From an uncultured Pseudomonadales bacterium (GTDB lineage: Bacteria > Pseudomonadota > Gammaproteobacteria > Pseudomonadales > Cellvibrionaceae), in NCBI GenBank assembly GCA_947487765.1, contig CANKXO010000008.1:62001-126000 (forward strand): DNA of 64,000 nucleotides, read 5' to 3'. The translations under genes were made by a program, and so were the position numbers. Positions 1-10,959 of this stretch are shown here, piece after piece. A model generated the notes under the pieces. That model did no database searches and was not told where the DNA came from. It saw only the letters and a list, made by a program, of their open reading frames with translations. The stretch's first letter is position 1, and the number at the start of each line of letters is the position of its first letter.

Positions 1-68
1 GGAAAAAACTGAAATATGTGTAAGAAATATCGCACACTCATAGGTATTTTTAACAATATTGGAAAGTG

Positions 69-677
69 ATGCCCCATTCAATTGATTTATACTTGGCTTC
101 TCAGTCACCTCGTCGGAGAGACCTGTTAAACCAAATTGGTGTACGTTTTGAGGTAATAAACGTCGATGTGCCAGAGCAAAGGGAGCATGGAGAAACGCCT
201 GCTAACTATGTACAACGGCTATCTTTATCTAAAGCAAAAGCCGGCGCAGATTTAGTGGTTGATAAGCCTGTGTTGGGGGCTGATACCATTGTTGTTTTGG
301 AACCTTTAGAGCAGGGTGCAAGCATAATATTAGAAAAACCGGGTTCAGAAGAGGAGGCTATCGGTATGTTATTAGCTTTATCCGGTAGAACCCACCAAGT
401 CATGACAGCGGTAACTATTTACGATCAATCTCGTTCTCAAACAGTATTAAATCAAACCTCTGTCAATTTTCGAAAAATTGATCCTGTTGAAGCCAGCCGC
501 TATTGGCAAACCGGTGAGCCAGTTGATAAAGCCGGTGCATACGGCATTCAAGGTTTAGGCAGTGTTTTTGTAGAGTCTATCAATGGAAGCTATTCCTCTG
601 TTGTGGGGCTACCATTAGTAGAAACGGCTCAATTACTTAACTCTTTCGGTGTACCTATATGGCATAGTTCTCCTTGA
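69..677 (+). CDS. maf: Maf-family nucleotide pyrophosphatase
   Basis: Maf/YhdE-type house-cleaning enzyme of about 202 residues, expected to hydrolyse non-canonical or specific nucleoside triphosphates to the monophosphate plus pyrophosphate in the cytoplasm. The N-terminus shows the family signature LASQSPRR followed by DLL, and the mid-protein GADTIV and KP segments and the later AGAYGIQG segment are also typical. The length is normal for the family. A GTG lies two codons upstream at 66, but the ATG at 69 is preferred because a GGAAAG ribosome site ends just before it. It stands upstream of yajQ on the same strand with a 94-bp spacer. Family assignment is firm; the exact substrate is not readable from sequence. 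Confidence 0.93.
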   Translation: MPHSIDLYLASQSPRRRDLLNQIGVRFEVINVDVPEQREHGETPANYVQRLSLSKAKAGADLVVDKPVLGADTIVVLEPLEQGASIILEKPGSEEEAIGMLLALSGRTHQVMTAVTIYDQSRSQTVLNQTSVNFRKIDPVEASRYWQTGEPVDKAGAYGIQGLGSVFVESINGSYSSVVGLPLVETAQLLNSFGVPIWHSSP

Positions 678-771
678 AAGCACTAAAGTACGGTAAACTG
701 CTGCCCATAGAGAATAATCTATCGAGCTGAGATCTCAGAAAAATAATAAGCACTAATCATTGGGGGGATGT

Positions 772-1254
772 ATGCCATCGTTTGATATCGTATCTGAAGT
801 TGATAAACACATATTAACCAACGCTGTTGACCAGGCTAATCGTACAATTACCACGCGTTTTGACTTTAAAGGAGTTGATGCTAAGTTCGAACGAAGTGAT
901 TTTGTAGTAACTATTTGGGCCGAAGTCGATTTTCAGCTCCAGCAAATGTTAGACATGTTACAAGCGTCGCTTATTAAAAATAATATAGATATCAAATGTC
1001 TAGAAGTAGCGGACCCTAAACCATTGGGAAAGCAAGTTAAGCAAGAAGTAGTAGTACGAACAGGCTTGGAATCTTTATTAGCTAAAAAAATTGTCAAATT
1101 GATTAAAGACAAAAAATTAAAAGTGCAATCACAGGTACAAGGTGATCAAGTTCGGGTCACTGGTAAGAAAAGAGATGACCTTCAACAGGTTATTGCCATG
1201 CTACGTGAAGAAAGTCTCGATATGCCACTGCAGTTTAATAATTTTAGAGATTAG
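772..1254 (+). CDS. yajQ: YajQ-family nucleotide-binding protein
   Basis: YajQ/UPF0234 protein of about 160 residues. It opens with [11 protein letters not shown], the canonical start of the family, and carries the TTRFDFKG segment and a C-terminal RDDLQQVI. Some family members are reported to bind c-di-GMP or RNA; which of these applies here cannot be told. The frame extends upstream to a TTG at 760, but the ATG at 772 sits after a GGGGGGA ribosome site and matches the family start. The next gene begins 2 bases after this stop, which suggests co-transcription with the permease. Confidence 0.93.
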   Translation: MPSFDIVSEVDKHILTNAVDQANRTITTRFDFKGVDAKFERSDFVVTIWAEVDFQLQQMLDMLQASLIKNNIDIKCLEVADPKPLGKQVKQEVVVRTGLESLLAKKIVKLIKDKKLKVQSQVQGDQVRVTGKKRDDLQQVIAMLREESLDMPLQFNNFRD

Positions 1255-1256
1255 TT

Positions 1257-2612
1257 ATGACCTCTCAAGGCGTTAGTAGCTGGCGTGAAGCGCTACTGGT
1301 TTATCGTCACCCCAGAGTTATTGCAATATTTTTTCTTGGTTTTGCTGCTGGCTTGCCCTTGCTGTTAGTGTTTTCAACTTTGACTGCATGGTTGCGGGAT
1401 ATGGGAGTTAACCATACTTCTATTGGTTTCTTTGGTTGGGTTGGAATTACTTATTCGATTAAAGTTTTTTGGGCTCCCATTGTTGATCGTCTTGCTTTGC
1501 CTTTGTTAACGCTTTCATTGGGACAGCGCCGTAGTTGGATTTTACTATCTCAAATTGGCATTGCAGGTGGTTTAATCACCTTATCTTTTATTGATCCATT
1601 AAGTCAGTTGACTTTGTTAGCTATGACTGCTGTTTGGGTTGCTTTTTCTTCTGCTACTCAAGATATCGCAATCGATGCCTATCGTATCGAGGCTGCTATT
1701 CCTGAATATCAAGGAGCAATGTCGGCGTCTTATATCTTTGGATATCGAGTCGCTTTATTGTTTGCAGGTGCCGGTGCACTTTATATCGCTGACGATTGGT
1801 CGTGGACATTGGCATATCAAGCAATGGGTTTGTTAATGTTAGTCGGCGTAGTGACAATTCTCTGTATTGATGAGCCTTGTCCTAGAGAAAACACTCATAG
1901 TGCAACTGCTAGCCTTTCACGAGTAAGCCGCATTATTCGATGGTTTAAAACGGCAGTTGTTGGGCCATTTGTTGACTTTTTTCAGCGCAATGGTCGTTTT
2001 GCGCTGATGATTTTATTATTGATAGCCGTATATCGTTTAAGCGATATTATTATGGGCATTATGGCAAACCCATTTTATTTGGATCTAGGTTTTACTAAAA
2101 GCCAAATAGCATCTATTGGTAAAGTTTATGGGTTTGTAATGACGTTAGTCGGTGCCTTTTTAGGTGGCCTAATGGTTGTACGTTACGGCATTTTTAGGCC
2201 TTTAATTGTGGGTGCAGTATTAGTTGCTGCAACGAATCTTCTATTTGCTTTTCTATCGACAGTAGGAGCAGATACATCTTGGTTAGCGGTAACTATTAGT
2301 GCCGACAATTTAAGTGGTGGCTTTGCTAATTCAGCTTTTATTGCTTATCTATCGAGTTTAACTAATCGCGCTTATACAGCGACTCAGTACGCGTTATTTA
2401 GTTCGTTAATGACACTTCCTGGAAAATTCATTAGTGGGTTCAGTGGGGTTGTTGTATCTACGTCGGGCTATTTTGATTTCTTTATGATTGCTGCAGCTTT
2501 AGGTATCCCTGCAATAGTGATGTCTTTCATTGCTTATCGTCACGACGGTATGATTTCATCGAACGGCTCTTCTCTAGATAATTCATCTTTAAAGAAAGCG
2601 TCTTCTAAGTAA
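1257..2612 (+). CDS. ampG: AmpG-like muropeptide permease (MFS)
   Basis: Integral inner-membrane protein of 451 residues with about 12 hydrophobic segments. The opening (a VYRHPRV stretch, then FFLGFAAGLPLLL, and later a DRL segment) matches AmpG, the importer of anhydro-muropeptides in cell-wall recycling, within the major facilitator superfamily. An AFSSATQDIAIDAYR stretch near residue 130 is characteristic of AmpG-like permeases. It is slightly shorter than the enterobacterial protein. It begins 2 bases after yajQ, so the two are probably translated from one message. The general class is secure. The muropeptide substrate is inferred from family resemblance, and other members of this family have other cargo. 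Confidence 0.85.
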   Translation: MTSQGVSSWREALLVYRHPRVIAIFFLGFAAGLPLLLVFSTLTAWLRDMGVNHTSIGFFGWVGITYSIKVFWAPIVDRLALPLLTLSLGQRRSWILLSQIGIAGGLITLSFIDPLSQLTLLAMTAVWVAFSSATQDIAIDAYRIEAAIPEYQGAMSASYIFGYRVALLFAGAGALYIADDWSWTLAYQAMGLLMLVGVVTILCIDEPCPRENTHSATASLSRVSRIIRWFKTAVVGPFVDFFQRNGRFALMILLLIAVYRLSDIIMGIMANPFYLDLGFTKSQIASIGKVYGFVMTLVGAFLGGLMVVRYGIFRPLIVGAVLVAATNLLFAFLSTVGADTSWLAVTISADNLSGGFANSAFIAYLSSLTNRAYTATQYALFSSLMTLPGKFISGFSGVVVSTSGYFDFFMIAAALGIPAIVMSFIAYRHDGMISSNGSSLDNSSLKKASSK

Positions 2613-2617
2613 GGTTG

Positions 2618-3430
2618 TCAAAATTTATACACAAGGCTAACCGCTGTTATGGAATCTGTATCCGTGTCACCTTCCGCAGGGTCTGAGTTGTAGCGAACAT
2701 CATAGCTAATTTTTAATGATAACAAGCTATTCATCGCAACACTTAATCCTAGTATATTTTGTAAATAACTATTATCAGATGTTGCTTCTATACGAAAAAC
2801 ATCTGTAATTTCAGCAGTTTCAGAGAGTTTGAAGCGAAAGTCAGATTCGCCAATAAAAGCCACGCCGCTTATATCATCGTCAATGGAATCAAATTCAGTA
2901 TTACGATAACCAAGACCAGCATTGACAGACCACTTAAATAGCTCTGTATTTGAAATTCTGTAACCATAACCGCCACCAATGGTAGTGATACCGTTAAATG
3001 AGTCAAACTTATCGTCTAGATAGCGTAAATCACCAAATAAAAAACTTTTTTCGCTAAAATCGTATTTTATATTGTACGCAGCAAGATACGATTCGGCACT
3101 TTTATCGCCATTATTTTCAGCGGTATTGGCAGCTAGTTTGATTGTATGTTCCCAGTCTTCTATATTTTTGCTGAGAGATAAACCAACATTGATAATCTTT
3201 GAGTTTGAATTACCGTCAACAAGAACAATGCCGGCTTCGCCTTCTCCCGACCAGTAATTTACTTCAGTCTCTGATTGTCTTTTCGTCAGTATTTCTGTGC
3301 TAGTTAAGCCAGCTTCGCTAGCTGGAATTTGTGCATAAGAAAACGGTATTAATGTGAATAATAAAGTGCAGGGTAGAACTATATAAGTGAAATATTTTAA
3401 ATATCTGTTTGAAGGAAAACGGTGATGCAT
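2618..3430 (-). CDS. DUF481-type outer-membrane beta-barrel protein
   Basis: Secreted protein of about 270 residues with an N-terminal signal sequence (hydrophobic stretch ending at SYAQ) followed by alternating beta-strand segments and a C-terminal aromatic residue (VYKF), as in outer-membrane barrels. The YWSGEGEAGIVLVDGNS and GGYGYRI segments resemble the DUF481 family of putative salt-induced outer-membrane proteins. The frame runs upstream to 3472, but the ATG at 3430 is preferred because a GGAGA site lies 6 to 7 bases before it and the signal peptide then begins properly. It is convergent with the permease, with 5 bases between stops. The physiological role is unknown. Confidence 0.8.
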   Translation of the reverse strand: MHHRFPSNRYLKYFTYIVLPCTLLFTLIPFSYAQIPASEAGLTSTEILTKRQSETEVNYWSGEGEAGIVLVDGNSNSKIINVGLSLSKNIEDWEHTIKLAANTAENNGDKSAESYLAAYNIKYDFSEKSFLFGDLRYLDDKFDSFNGITTIGGGYGYRISNTELFKWSVNAGLGYRNTEFDSIDDDISGVAFIGESDFRFKLSETAEITDVFRIEATSDNSYLQNILGLSVAMNSLLSLKISYDVRYNSDPAEGDTDTDSITAVSLVYKF

Positions 3431-3635
3431 GGAGTCTCCAGTTAAGAATGCATATGAATTTGAGGCAGGCATTGCCTTTTGCCGTAATGAATTCTAAATA
3501 GGGCTATCGATGAGTAAATAAGAAGGGAGGCAAAATGTCGATTAAGAGCACGCCAGACTTGATTTTTATGACTCAAGTCACCACTTCTTACTGTATCTCA
3601 AGCATTGGGGCGCTAGAAATCACCCAGGAGAGCTT

Positions 3636-4109
3636 ATGCGTAGTGTATTGTTACTGTTTATTTTGACACCAATTATTGAAATGTGGCTGCTCATCAAAGT
3701 GGGTGGTTATATTGGTGCTTGGCCAACCATTGGTCTGGTACTACTGACTGCTTGTATAGGGTTAGGGCTGCTGCGTTATCAGGGCAAAGAAGCATTATTG
3801 AGTGCTAGGGCCAAGTTAGAAAGTAATGAAATGCCTGTTAGAGAAATGGCTGATAGTCTGTTTTTTGCTGTCGGTGGAGCACTGTTGCTAACGCCAGGGT
3901 TTGTGACTGATGCCATAGGTTTTGCTTGCCTGACTCCAGGTATTCGTACCGTTATTATTCGCTTTTTCAGTCAGCATTTTCTTCAATCTGGGCATATGAA
4001 AATGTATGGGTTTGGAGGCGATAGCCATACTCAGGCTAGGCGGTCAGATAATGGACAGCCTCGCGAAAATCAGGTGATTGACGGTGATTACGAGCGCCAT
4101 TCGGATTAA
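3636..4109 (+). CDS. fxsA: FxsA-family membrane protein
   Basis: Inner-membrane protein of 157 residues. The N-terminus (two hydrophobic helices around FILTPIIEMWLLIKVG and the segment TACIGLGLLRYQG) and the third helix near LLLTPGFVTDAIG are diagnostic of FxsA, named for suppressing F exclusion of phage T7 in E. coli. The C-terminal tail after about residue 125 is polar and poorly conserved, as usual. A GGAGAG ribosome site precedes the ATG. It lies just upstream of groES, a conserved arrangement in gammaproteobacteria, but groES has its own heat-shock promoter in the spacer. Confidence 0.9.
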   Translation: MRSVLLLFILTPIIEMWLLIKVGGYIGAWPTIGLVLLTACIGLGLLRYQGKEALLSARAKLESNEMPVREMADSLFFAVGGALLLTPGFVTDAIGFACLTPGIRTVIIRFFSQHFLQSGHMKMYGFGGDSHTQARRSDNGQPRENQVIDGDYERHSD

Positions 4110-4155
4110 ATAATGAGAATATACCCGTAAAATGACTAATTATTTTTATTTTTTG

Positions 4156-4183
4156 CTTGAAATGTTTTCCATAGTCCCCACCT
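4156..4183 (+). promoter_or_regulatory. sigma-32 (RpoH) heat-shock promoter of groESL
   Basis: A CTTGAAA element at 4156-4162 and a CCCCACCT element at 4176-4183 are separated by 13 bases. This closely matches the RpoH consensus (CTTGAAA, 11-16 bases, CCCCATNT). It lies about 140 bases before the groES start. A sigma-70-like TTGACT at 4250 with a weak TTTTAA follows, so a second vegetative promoter is possible. Confidence 0.8.
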
Positions 4184-4325
4184 AGCATATCGACCATGGC
4201 TTGTTGTCACCGAAATAGAATGAATAAGAACGTGACTTCAGCCAGTAAATTGACTTTGTTTTAAACAGCTTAGTTTTAATGAACTTTGTTTTATAGTTAC
4301 TAACCCTCTTATTGGAGAATAGATA

Positions 4326-4616
4326 ATGAAAATTCGTCCTCTTCACGACCGTGTTGTCGTTCGTCGTCAGGAAGAAGAGCAAACCACAGCTGGCGGTATT
4401 GTATTGCCTGGTTCTGCTAAAGAAAAACCTAACCAAGGTGAAGTGATTGCTACTGGCGTAGGCCGTATTCTCGATAACGGCGATGTTCGCCCAGTCGATG
4501 TAAAAGTAGGTGATATCGTAGTATTCGGTAAGTATGCCGGTAGCGATACTATTGAAGTTGATGGCGAAGAATTAGTGATTCTAACTGAGTCAGACATTAA
4601 AGCCGTTGTAGAGTAA
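4326..4616 (+). CDS. groES: Co-chaperonin GroES (Hsp10)
   Basis: Cytoplasmic 96-residue co-chaperonin that caps the GroEL ring. The [14 protein letters not shown] opening, the mobile-loop region around [15 protein letters not shown] and the roof segment are all standard, and the length is exactly as expected. TTGGAGAA provides the ribosome site 6 to 8 bases before the ATG. It is followed after 83 bases by groEL and preceded by a sigma-32-type promoter, so heat-shock regulation is expected. Confidence 0.98.
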   Translation: MKIRPLHDRVVVRRQEEEQTTAGGIVLPGSAKEKPNQGEVIATGVGRILDNGDVRPVDVKVGDIVVFGKYAGSDTIEVDGEELVILTESDIKAVVE

Positions 4617-4693
4617 GTGGATAGTTAACTAGTCATCCAAATGACTGAAACTACCTATATAACCATTATTGATAGATTAAAAAATTAAGGTAA

Positions 4694-6355
<1,662 letters not shown>

Positions 6356-6380
6356 ACCCTTTTCATCTTAATATTGTTGA

Positions 6381-6411
6381 AAAACGGCTCGCTTAAGCGG
6401 GCCGTTTTTTT
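6381..6411 (+). terminator. Intrinsic terminator after groEL
   Basis: An inverted repeat (AACGGCTCGC, TTAA loop, GCGGGCCGTT) is followed directly by a run of seven T residues, about 25 bases after the groEL stop. Confidence 0.9.
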
Positions 6412-6525
6412 ATGTAAAAAAATAAACGTATTTTTAGAATAAATTAAATTTAGGCATTTTTGTTTGTGCCTAATAACAGTGGTCGTAGTGACTATGCTAT
6501 ATGAATTATATGTTTTTGCTGAATA

Positions 6526-7887
6526 TTAAGTTTGATTACCATTTTCGGGAGACTCACCTTCTTCATCGCTTTTTTTCATCATATCGATCGATGAATTGAG
6601 GATAGGAAATATGAGCTCGCCACCGATATCGGTTTCGTAAGTAGAAAGCTGATTAATATGTTCCTGAGTGATTGGTGTGTCTTTTGTCAACAGCATTAAA
6701 CCAGTCGATGAAATTAGGTTTTCGGCCAGTATCATACCTTCCTTAATATCTTTTAAGGATAATCGTGATAAATAGCTACGATAGTCTTGCAGGTGTTCAT
6801 TGTAGTACTGCTCGAATAATTCTACGATGCGTGCGTCGTAGTGTTTGCCCGACATACTTTTAATGTACTCTATAGCTTCTTCCGGCCCAGAAATTTCTTT
6901 TAACAATAAATTACTTTCTAACTTTTGAAAGTCGCTGGTTACGCAAATTATTTTTGCACCAATAGGAATCAAATCATCTCTAAATTTATCGGGAAAGCCT
7001 TTGCCATTCATATACTCTTGGTGGGACCGTACTAATTTAGAGACTGTTTTCAACCCAGTCATGCCTGATAGTACCGCTTCTCCCTGAATGGTATGTGTAC
7101 GAAATACTTCTAATTCCGTACGGTTTAAATTATTCATTGGTTTTTTACGTATAGATTCAGGTAGTGATAATTTACCAATGTTATGTAGCTGAGCTGCTAT
7201 CCGAATTTGCTCGACTTCTTTAGGGGATAATTCTAGAGACTTTGCAATATCGACGCTGGCATTAGCAATCATTTCGGTATAGTTGGCTTTACTGCCATCC
7301 TGCATTTCAATGACTGATGTGATTAATGCTAAAGACTCTCGGAAATTTTTGCTAATTTTTTTGTTAGATTCTTGAATGCCCTGTAAGGCCTGTTGTAATT
7401 CTTTGGTACGTTCTTTTACTTTGGTTTCTAGTGAACCATTCAGATCAGCCAGCTCCTTATTCTTTTCCGCTACCTCATCCAATAAACGCAAGCGTTCATC
7501 TTCTTTTTGTTTGAAGTCGAGAGCGCTGGTAATGACACTCTCCAGCATATTGTCATCCCAGGGTTTGTTGAGGTAATTATAAATTTTGGCATGATTAACA
7601 GCGCTAATTACAGCCTCCATATCAGCATAGCCAGTTAGCAATATGCGAACAGCATCAGGCGCTTTATCGCGAGCTTTAGATAAAAATTCTGCACCATCCA
7701 TATTAGGCATGCGCATATCTGATACGATAATATCAACGGTCGTAGACTCCAAGAATTCTAAGCCTTCGGCACCACTATTGGCGCGAAAAGCTTCCCATTT
7801 GCGTTGTCGGCAAAAGCGATAAAGTGCATCAAGGATAGATTTTTCATCATCTACTAGAAGAATTTTTGGACGTATTTTCTCTGCCAT
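6526..7887 (-). CDS. Response regulator with degenerate HD-GYP domain (HnoD-like)
   Basis: Cytoplasmic protein of 453 residues. Residues 8-125 form a receiver domain with acidic pocket DDE 13-15, phospho-acceptor Asp57 and Lys in NKPW. A coiled coil follows (about 135-185), then an HD-GYP-type domain (about 190-345) and a C-terminal extension. The HD-GYP domain has lost key metal ligands: the HD pair reads LHNIGK (about 235-240), the HHE...GYP block reads SHQEYMNGKGFP, and the downstream Asp is replaced. c-di-GMP hydrolysis is therefore unlikely. In Shewanella, the H-NOX/HnoK system is reported to include HnoD, a regulator with a degenerate HD-GYP domain that controls a phosphodiesterase partner. 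The nearby H-NOX operon makes the same role plausible here. It is co-directional with the EAL-like regulator, 40 bases downstream. Confidence 0.88.
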   Translation of the reverse strand: MAEKIRPKILLVDDEKSILDALYRFCRQRKWEAFRANSGAEGLEFLESTTVDIIVSDMRMPNMDGAEFLSKARDKAPDAVRILLTGYADMEAVISAVNHAKIYNYLNKPWDDNMLESVITSALDFKQKEDERLRLLDEVAEKNKELADLNGSLETKVKERTKELQQALQGIQESNKKISKNFRESLALITSVIEMQDGSKANYTEMIANASVDIAKSLELSPKEVEQIRIAAQLHNIGKLSLPESIRKKPMNNLNRTELEVFRTHTIQGEAVLSGMTGLKTVSKLVRSHQEYMNGKGFPDKFRDDLIPIGAKIICVTSDFQKLESNLLLKEISGPEEAIEYIKSMSGKHYDARIVELFEQYYNEHLQDYRSYLSRLSLKDIKEGMILAENLISSTGLMLLTKDTPITQEHINQLSTYETDIGGELIFPILNSSIDMMKKSDEEGESPENGNQT

Positions 7888-7927
7888 TAGACTATTCCCG
7901 ATCTTGTTTTGACTGATTTATCTATAT

Positions 7928-9046
7928 TTAGAAAAAATCGAACCCCATACTGTTAATGTAATCGCTTGGAGACGGTACGTGTTCCCTAGAAAGTATAGTT
8001 TTAATTGCTATATTTTGCGCATCTCTGAGCATTTTAAAACGCTTTTCGGTCAATAAGTGATTATTAGTACAGGTAGTCTTACCATTCATTTCTATATAGC
8101 GTATGGGCGTTGATTCTAATTCGTTGATATCAATTACTCGTTTATCAAGATTTAACAGTAACTTATGATTCTCTTGGTAGATCTGAGAGAGAAAATCTGT
8201 GAAATGACTGACTTTAAGTAATGAGAAAGGAATGCGAAAAATTAAATCTATTTTTTGAGAAGTAAGCGATTGTAGTAATGTCTTTAGCGATTGGTTGTTG
8301 ATAAAAGACTCAGAGAAGAGGTCAATGACGACAGTTTCTCCATTGTAATCGTTTTCTTCAACATGAGTAATGATATTCAGTAGGTACCATGTGAACAAAT
8401 CATGAAGGTATCCTGATTGATCAGCGATATTGATAATGCCTTCATGTTTGAATCGTGAGAATTTTGGCCACGCTAAATTCAGATACGTTAACTTAAGTTC
8501 TTGTGTCGAGTTGTATGGTTTCTCTATTAATTCTAGAGCGTTATGCTTAATTGCCTCCTCAAGGTCTATTTGTTTTTTAAAATAAGCTTTTTCAATATCG
8601 ATTGTAGAGGCACTTGCTTGGTACATTTTTGTCGGAATAGACAACGTTGATGGTGAGATATATCTTATATTGCTCAATTTGTCTTTGGGAATAGCATTGT
8701 GGACAGTTTCTAGTAGAAACTGGTCATTCCAAGGCTTTGGTAAAAATTTGTAGATATTAGCTTCGTTAATTGCATCGGTTAAATCTTTTGCGTCACTTTG
8801 CCCTGATAAAATAATTCTGCCAACATTAGGGTATTTATTTTTAACAATGCTTAATAGCTGAGTGCCTGTCATGCCAGGCATACGTTGATCCGATAGCACA
8901 ACATCGATACTATTATTTTGCAATAAATCTAACGCCTGTTTTCCATTATTTGCTTCAAACACTCTAAATTTATTCTTTTTAAATGTTCGTCGTAGTGCAG
9001 AGCACACAGATTGTTCGTCATCGACTAATAATATCGCTGGATTCAT
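7928..9046 (-). CDS. Response regulator with inactivated EAL-like domain
   Basis: Protein of about 372 residues. An N-terminal receiver (DDE near 9-11, phospho-acceptor Asp53, KPW near 108) is followed by a C-terminal region that follows the EAL fold pattern: an ADQSGYLHDLFTWYLL segment resembles the usual AExSGLI..W.L block, and NIAIKTILSREHV followed by MGFDFF occupies the place of the AEGVET..LG.D segment. The EAL signature is absent (LNLAWP in its place), as are the ExTE and DDFG blocks, and the protein stops just before the QGY motif. It is therefore predicted to have no phosphodiesterase activity. The ATG at 9046 is chosen over 9052 because the AGGGG site is well spaced for it. It is probably transcribed with the HD-GYP-like regulator. 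Confidence 0.78.
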   Translation of the reverse strand: MNPAILLVDDEQSVCSALRRTFKKNKFRVFEANNGKQALDLLQNNSIDVVLSDQRMPGMTGTQLLSIVKNKYPNVGRIILSGQSDAKDLTDAINEANIYKFLPKPWNDQFLLETVHNAIPKDKLSNIRYISPSTLSIPTKMYQASASTIDIEKAYFKKQIDLEEAIKHNALELIEKPYNSTQELKLTYLNLAWPKFSRFKHEGIINIADQSGYLHDLFTWYLLNIITHVEENDYNGETVVIDLFSESFINNQSLKTLLQSLTSQKIDLIFRIPFSLLKVSHFTDFLSQIYQENHKLLLNLDKRVIDINELESTPIRYIEMNGKTTCTNNHLLTEKRFKMLRDAQNIAIKTILSREHVPSPSDYINSMGFDFF

Positions 9047-9052
9047 AACCAT

Positions 9053-9373
9053 CCCCTTGTTCGTTTAAATTTACGAATTATTTATAACGGGGTTCATTTT
9101 TTACATCCAATAATTATTAAGCCTAGAACAGGTCTATATTTGGTATTTTGTGATATATGTCACGTTTTTAGCTAATTTTTTGGGTTTTTGGATGTTTCAT
9201 ATGCTTTTTTTTTTGGAGAAATTTAAATTTTATTCTTAATTAATCTTGAATGAATTGCTTAGCTAAAGTCATTTTTAGAGTGAAAAATCATATAAGCCTG
9301 TTTTACTTGTTGAACTATTAAATGCTATCTACGCTATATTTAATGTAATGATGCTTAGTAACAGGAGTATATT
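9053..9373. promoter_or_regulatory. Divergent intergenic region between regulator pair and H-NOX operon
   Basis: About 320 AT-rich bases separate the leftward regulator genes from the rightward H-NOX gene and must hold both promoters. On the plus strand TTGAAC at 9310-9315 and TATATT at 9335-9340 form a weak sigma-70-like pair with a long 19-base spacer. ACAGGAG before the H-NOX ATG is its ribosome site. No convincing NsrR, NorR or FNR palindrome was recognised, and no small gene. Confidence 0.35.
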
Positions 9374-9916
9374 ATGAAAGGCGCGGTGTTTATTGCTTTT
9401 AACCAAATGGTAGAGGACCAAGTGGGTATTGATATCTGGGAGCGTCTACTAGTTGAAGTGACCCCTGAGTCTGGGGGTATTTATACATCCGTTGAAGATT
9501 ACCCTGACAGTGAATTGTTTTCAATGGTTGGCACTTTATCCGACATTGTTGATGTGCCAGTACCAGTGTTAGTCGAACAGTTTGGTGCTTATTTGTTTGA
9601 TGTTTTAAATACTAAATATCCTATGTTTAGTGCGGAGCAGAAAGATTTTTTTGAATTTATTAAGAGTATTGATGGAGTCATACATCGTGAGGTAAGAAAG
9701 CTCTATGAAAACCCTAATCTTCCTGATTTGTATTGTGAGAATGTTGACGATAAAACCTTGTCTATTAAGTATCAGTCACCAAGAAAATTATGCTTTCTAG
9801 CCGAAGGGCTAATTCGAGGGGCTGCCAAGTATTATGATGTTAATTATGAATTGCAACATAATAAATGTATGCATGATGGTTCTGACCATTGCTTGTTACA
9901 TTTAACGATTCAATAG
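9374..9916 (+). CDS. H-NOX heme nitric-oxide/oxygen-binding sensor
   Basis: Stand-alone H-NOX (HNOB) domain protein of 180 residues, a cytoplasmic heme sensor. The proximal heme ligand is His104 in the motif IHREVRKLY, and the heme-propionate-binding YxSxR motif is YQSPR at 133-137; both are diagnostic. Length matches bacterial stand-alone H-NOX proteins. In known systems NO-bound H-NOX inhibits autophosphorylation of the partner kinase HnoK. Here the kinase gene starts 13 bases after the stop, which strongly supports that partnership. It is divergent from the two degenerate c-di-GMP-type regulators. Whether it prefers NO or O2 cannot be settled by eye, but H-NOX proteins paired with kinases usually sense NO. 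Confidence 0.95.
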   Translation: MKGAVFIAFNQMVEDQVGIDIWERLLVEVTPESGGIYTSVEDYPDSELFSMVGTLSDIVDVPVPVLVEQFGAYLFDVLNTKYPMFSAEQKDFFEFIKSIDGVIHREVRKLYENPNLPDLYCENVDDKTLSIKYQSPRKLCFLAEGLIRGAAKYYDVNYELQHNKCMHDGSDHCLLHLTIQ

Positions 9917-9929
9917 ATTGGTTTTTATT

Positions 9930-10901
9930 ATGGATGGTGAAGCCTATAAAGCTGCATATGAACGACAAAAAGTTGCGAGAGAACGAGCAGAAAACTTATT
10001 AGAGGATCGCTCCCGAGAGTTGTATGAATCTAATACAGCTTTAAAGACTGCTTACGAAAAGCTAAAAAATCAAAAATCTCAACTTTTGCATCAAGAAAAG
10101 CTTGCTTCTATTGGCCAGCTATCAGCAGGCATTGCCCATGAAATTAACAACCCGGCTGGTTTCGTTAAAAGCAATCTGTCGTCATTACAAAACTATATGG
10201 CTGATATTTTAAAATTGTTAGAATCGTATAGTAGTCTCACAAATGCCTTGTCTAATGATGTTTCGGCGCCGTTGCCTCAGGTTATTATTTCTGTGCTTGA
10301 TCGCGTGCGTGAAGAGGAAGAATCAGCAGATATTGACTTTTTAGTTGAAGATATTCCAAATTTAATTGGGGAATCACTCGATGGAACCAATCGAATTACG
10401 AAAATAGTTAATGGATTAAAGGTATTTTCGCGGATAGATAGCGACGAAAAAGAACCCTTTGATGTTAATGAATGCATTGAAAATACGATTAAACTTGTTC
10501 AGAACGAAATAAAATATAAAGCTGAATTAACCCAAGACTTGAATGAATTGCCAAAAACTATGGGTTATCCTGGCGGTTTAAGTCAAGTCGTATTAAACAT
10601 GTTGGTGAATGCGAGCCATGCGATTGAAGATTTCGGTGAAATTAATGTTAAAACATTCTGCGCTGACGATTGGATAGTAATTCAAATACGAGATAATGGC
10701 TCAGGTATGCCACAAGAGACAATCGATAAAATATTTGATCCATTCTATACCACAAAAGAAGTAGGTGTAGGAACGGGATTAGGCTTATCCATTTCTGCGG
10801 GTATTATCAAACAACATGATGGCAATATTGATGTTGATAGTACTTTGGGTGAAGGCACTTGTTTTACTCTACAGATACCTATTATTGCCATCTCTGACTA
10901 A
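9930..10901 (+). CDS. hnoK: H-NOX-associated soluble histidine kinase (HnoK-like)
   Basis: Cytoplasmic histidine kinase of about 323 residues with no membrane segment. A coiled-coil N-terminus (RERAENLLEDRSRELYESN) leads to a HisKA-type phosphoacceptor block with His70 in AHEINNP, and a HATPase region with the N box (LNMLVNASHAI), the G1 box (DNGSGM) and the G2 box (GTGLGLSIS). The N-terminal coiled coil is typical of kinases encoded beside H-NOX. The frame opens at a TTG at 9918; the ATG at 9930 is preferred. There is no strong ribosome site, so translational coupling to the H-NOX stop 13 bases upstream is likely. Its phosphoacceptor region is almost the same as those of the two other kinases in this cluster. 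Confidence 0.93.
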   Translation: MDGEAYKAAYERQKVARERAENLLEDRSRELYESNTALKTAYEKLKNQKSQLLHQEKLASIGQLSAGIAHEINNPAGFVKSNLSSLQNYMADILKLLESYSSLTNALSNDVSAPLPQVIISVLDRVREEEESADIDFLVEDIPNLIGESLDGTNRITKIVNGLKVFSRIDSDEKEPFDVNECIENTIKLVQNEIKYKAELTQDLNELPKTMGYPGGLSQVVLNMLVNASHAIEDFGEINVKTFCADDWIVIQIRDNGSGMPQETIDKIFDPFYTTKEVGVGTGLGLSISAGIIKQHDGNIDVDSTLGEGTCFTLQIPIIAISD

Positions 10902-10959
10902 ATGTATTTTCAATAAGCCTACGTTGGCATAGAACTGATATATAGATTGTAGGACCAGT

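Noticed and set aside
4182-4436. 84-residue minus-strand open frame over groES
   Set aside because: It lies antisense to the groES start and leader, has no ribosome site and low-complexity composition; it is a shadow of the real gene.
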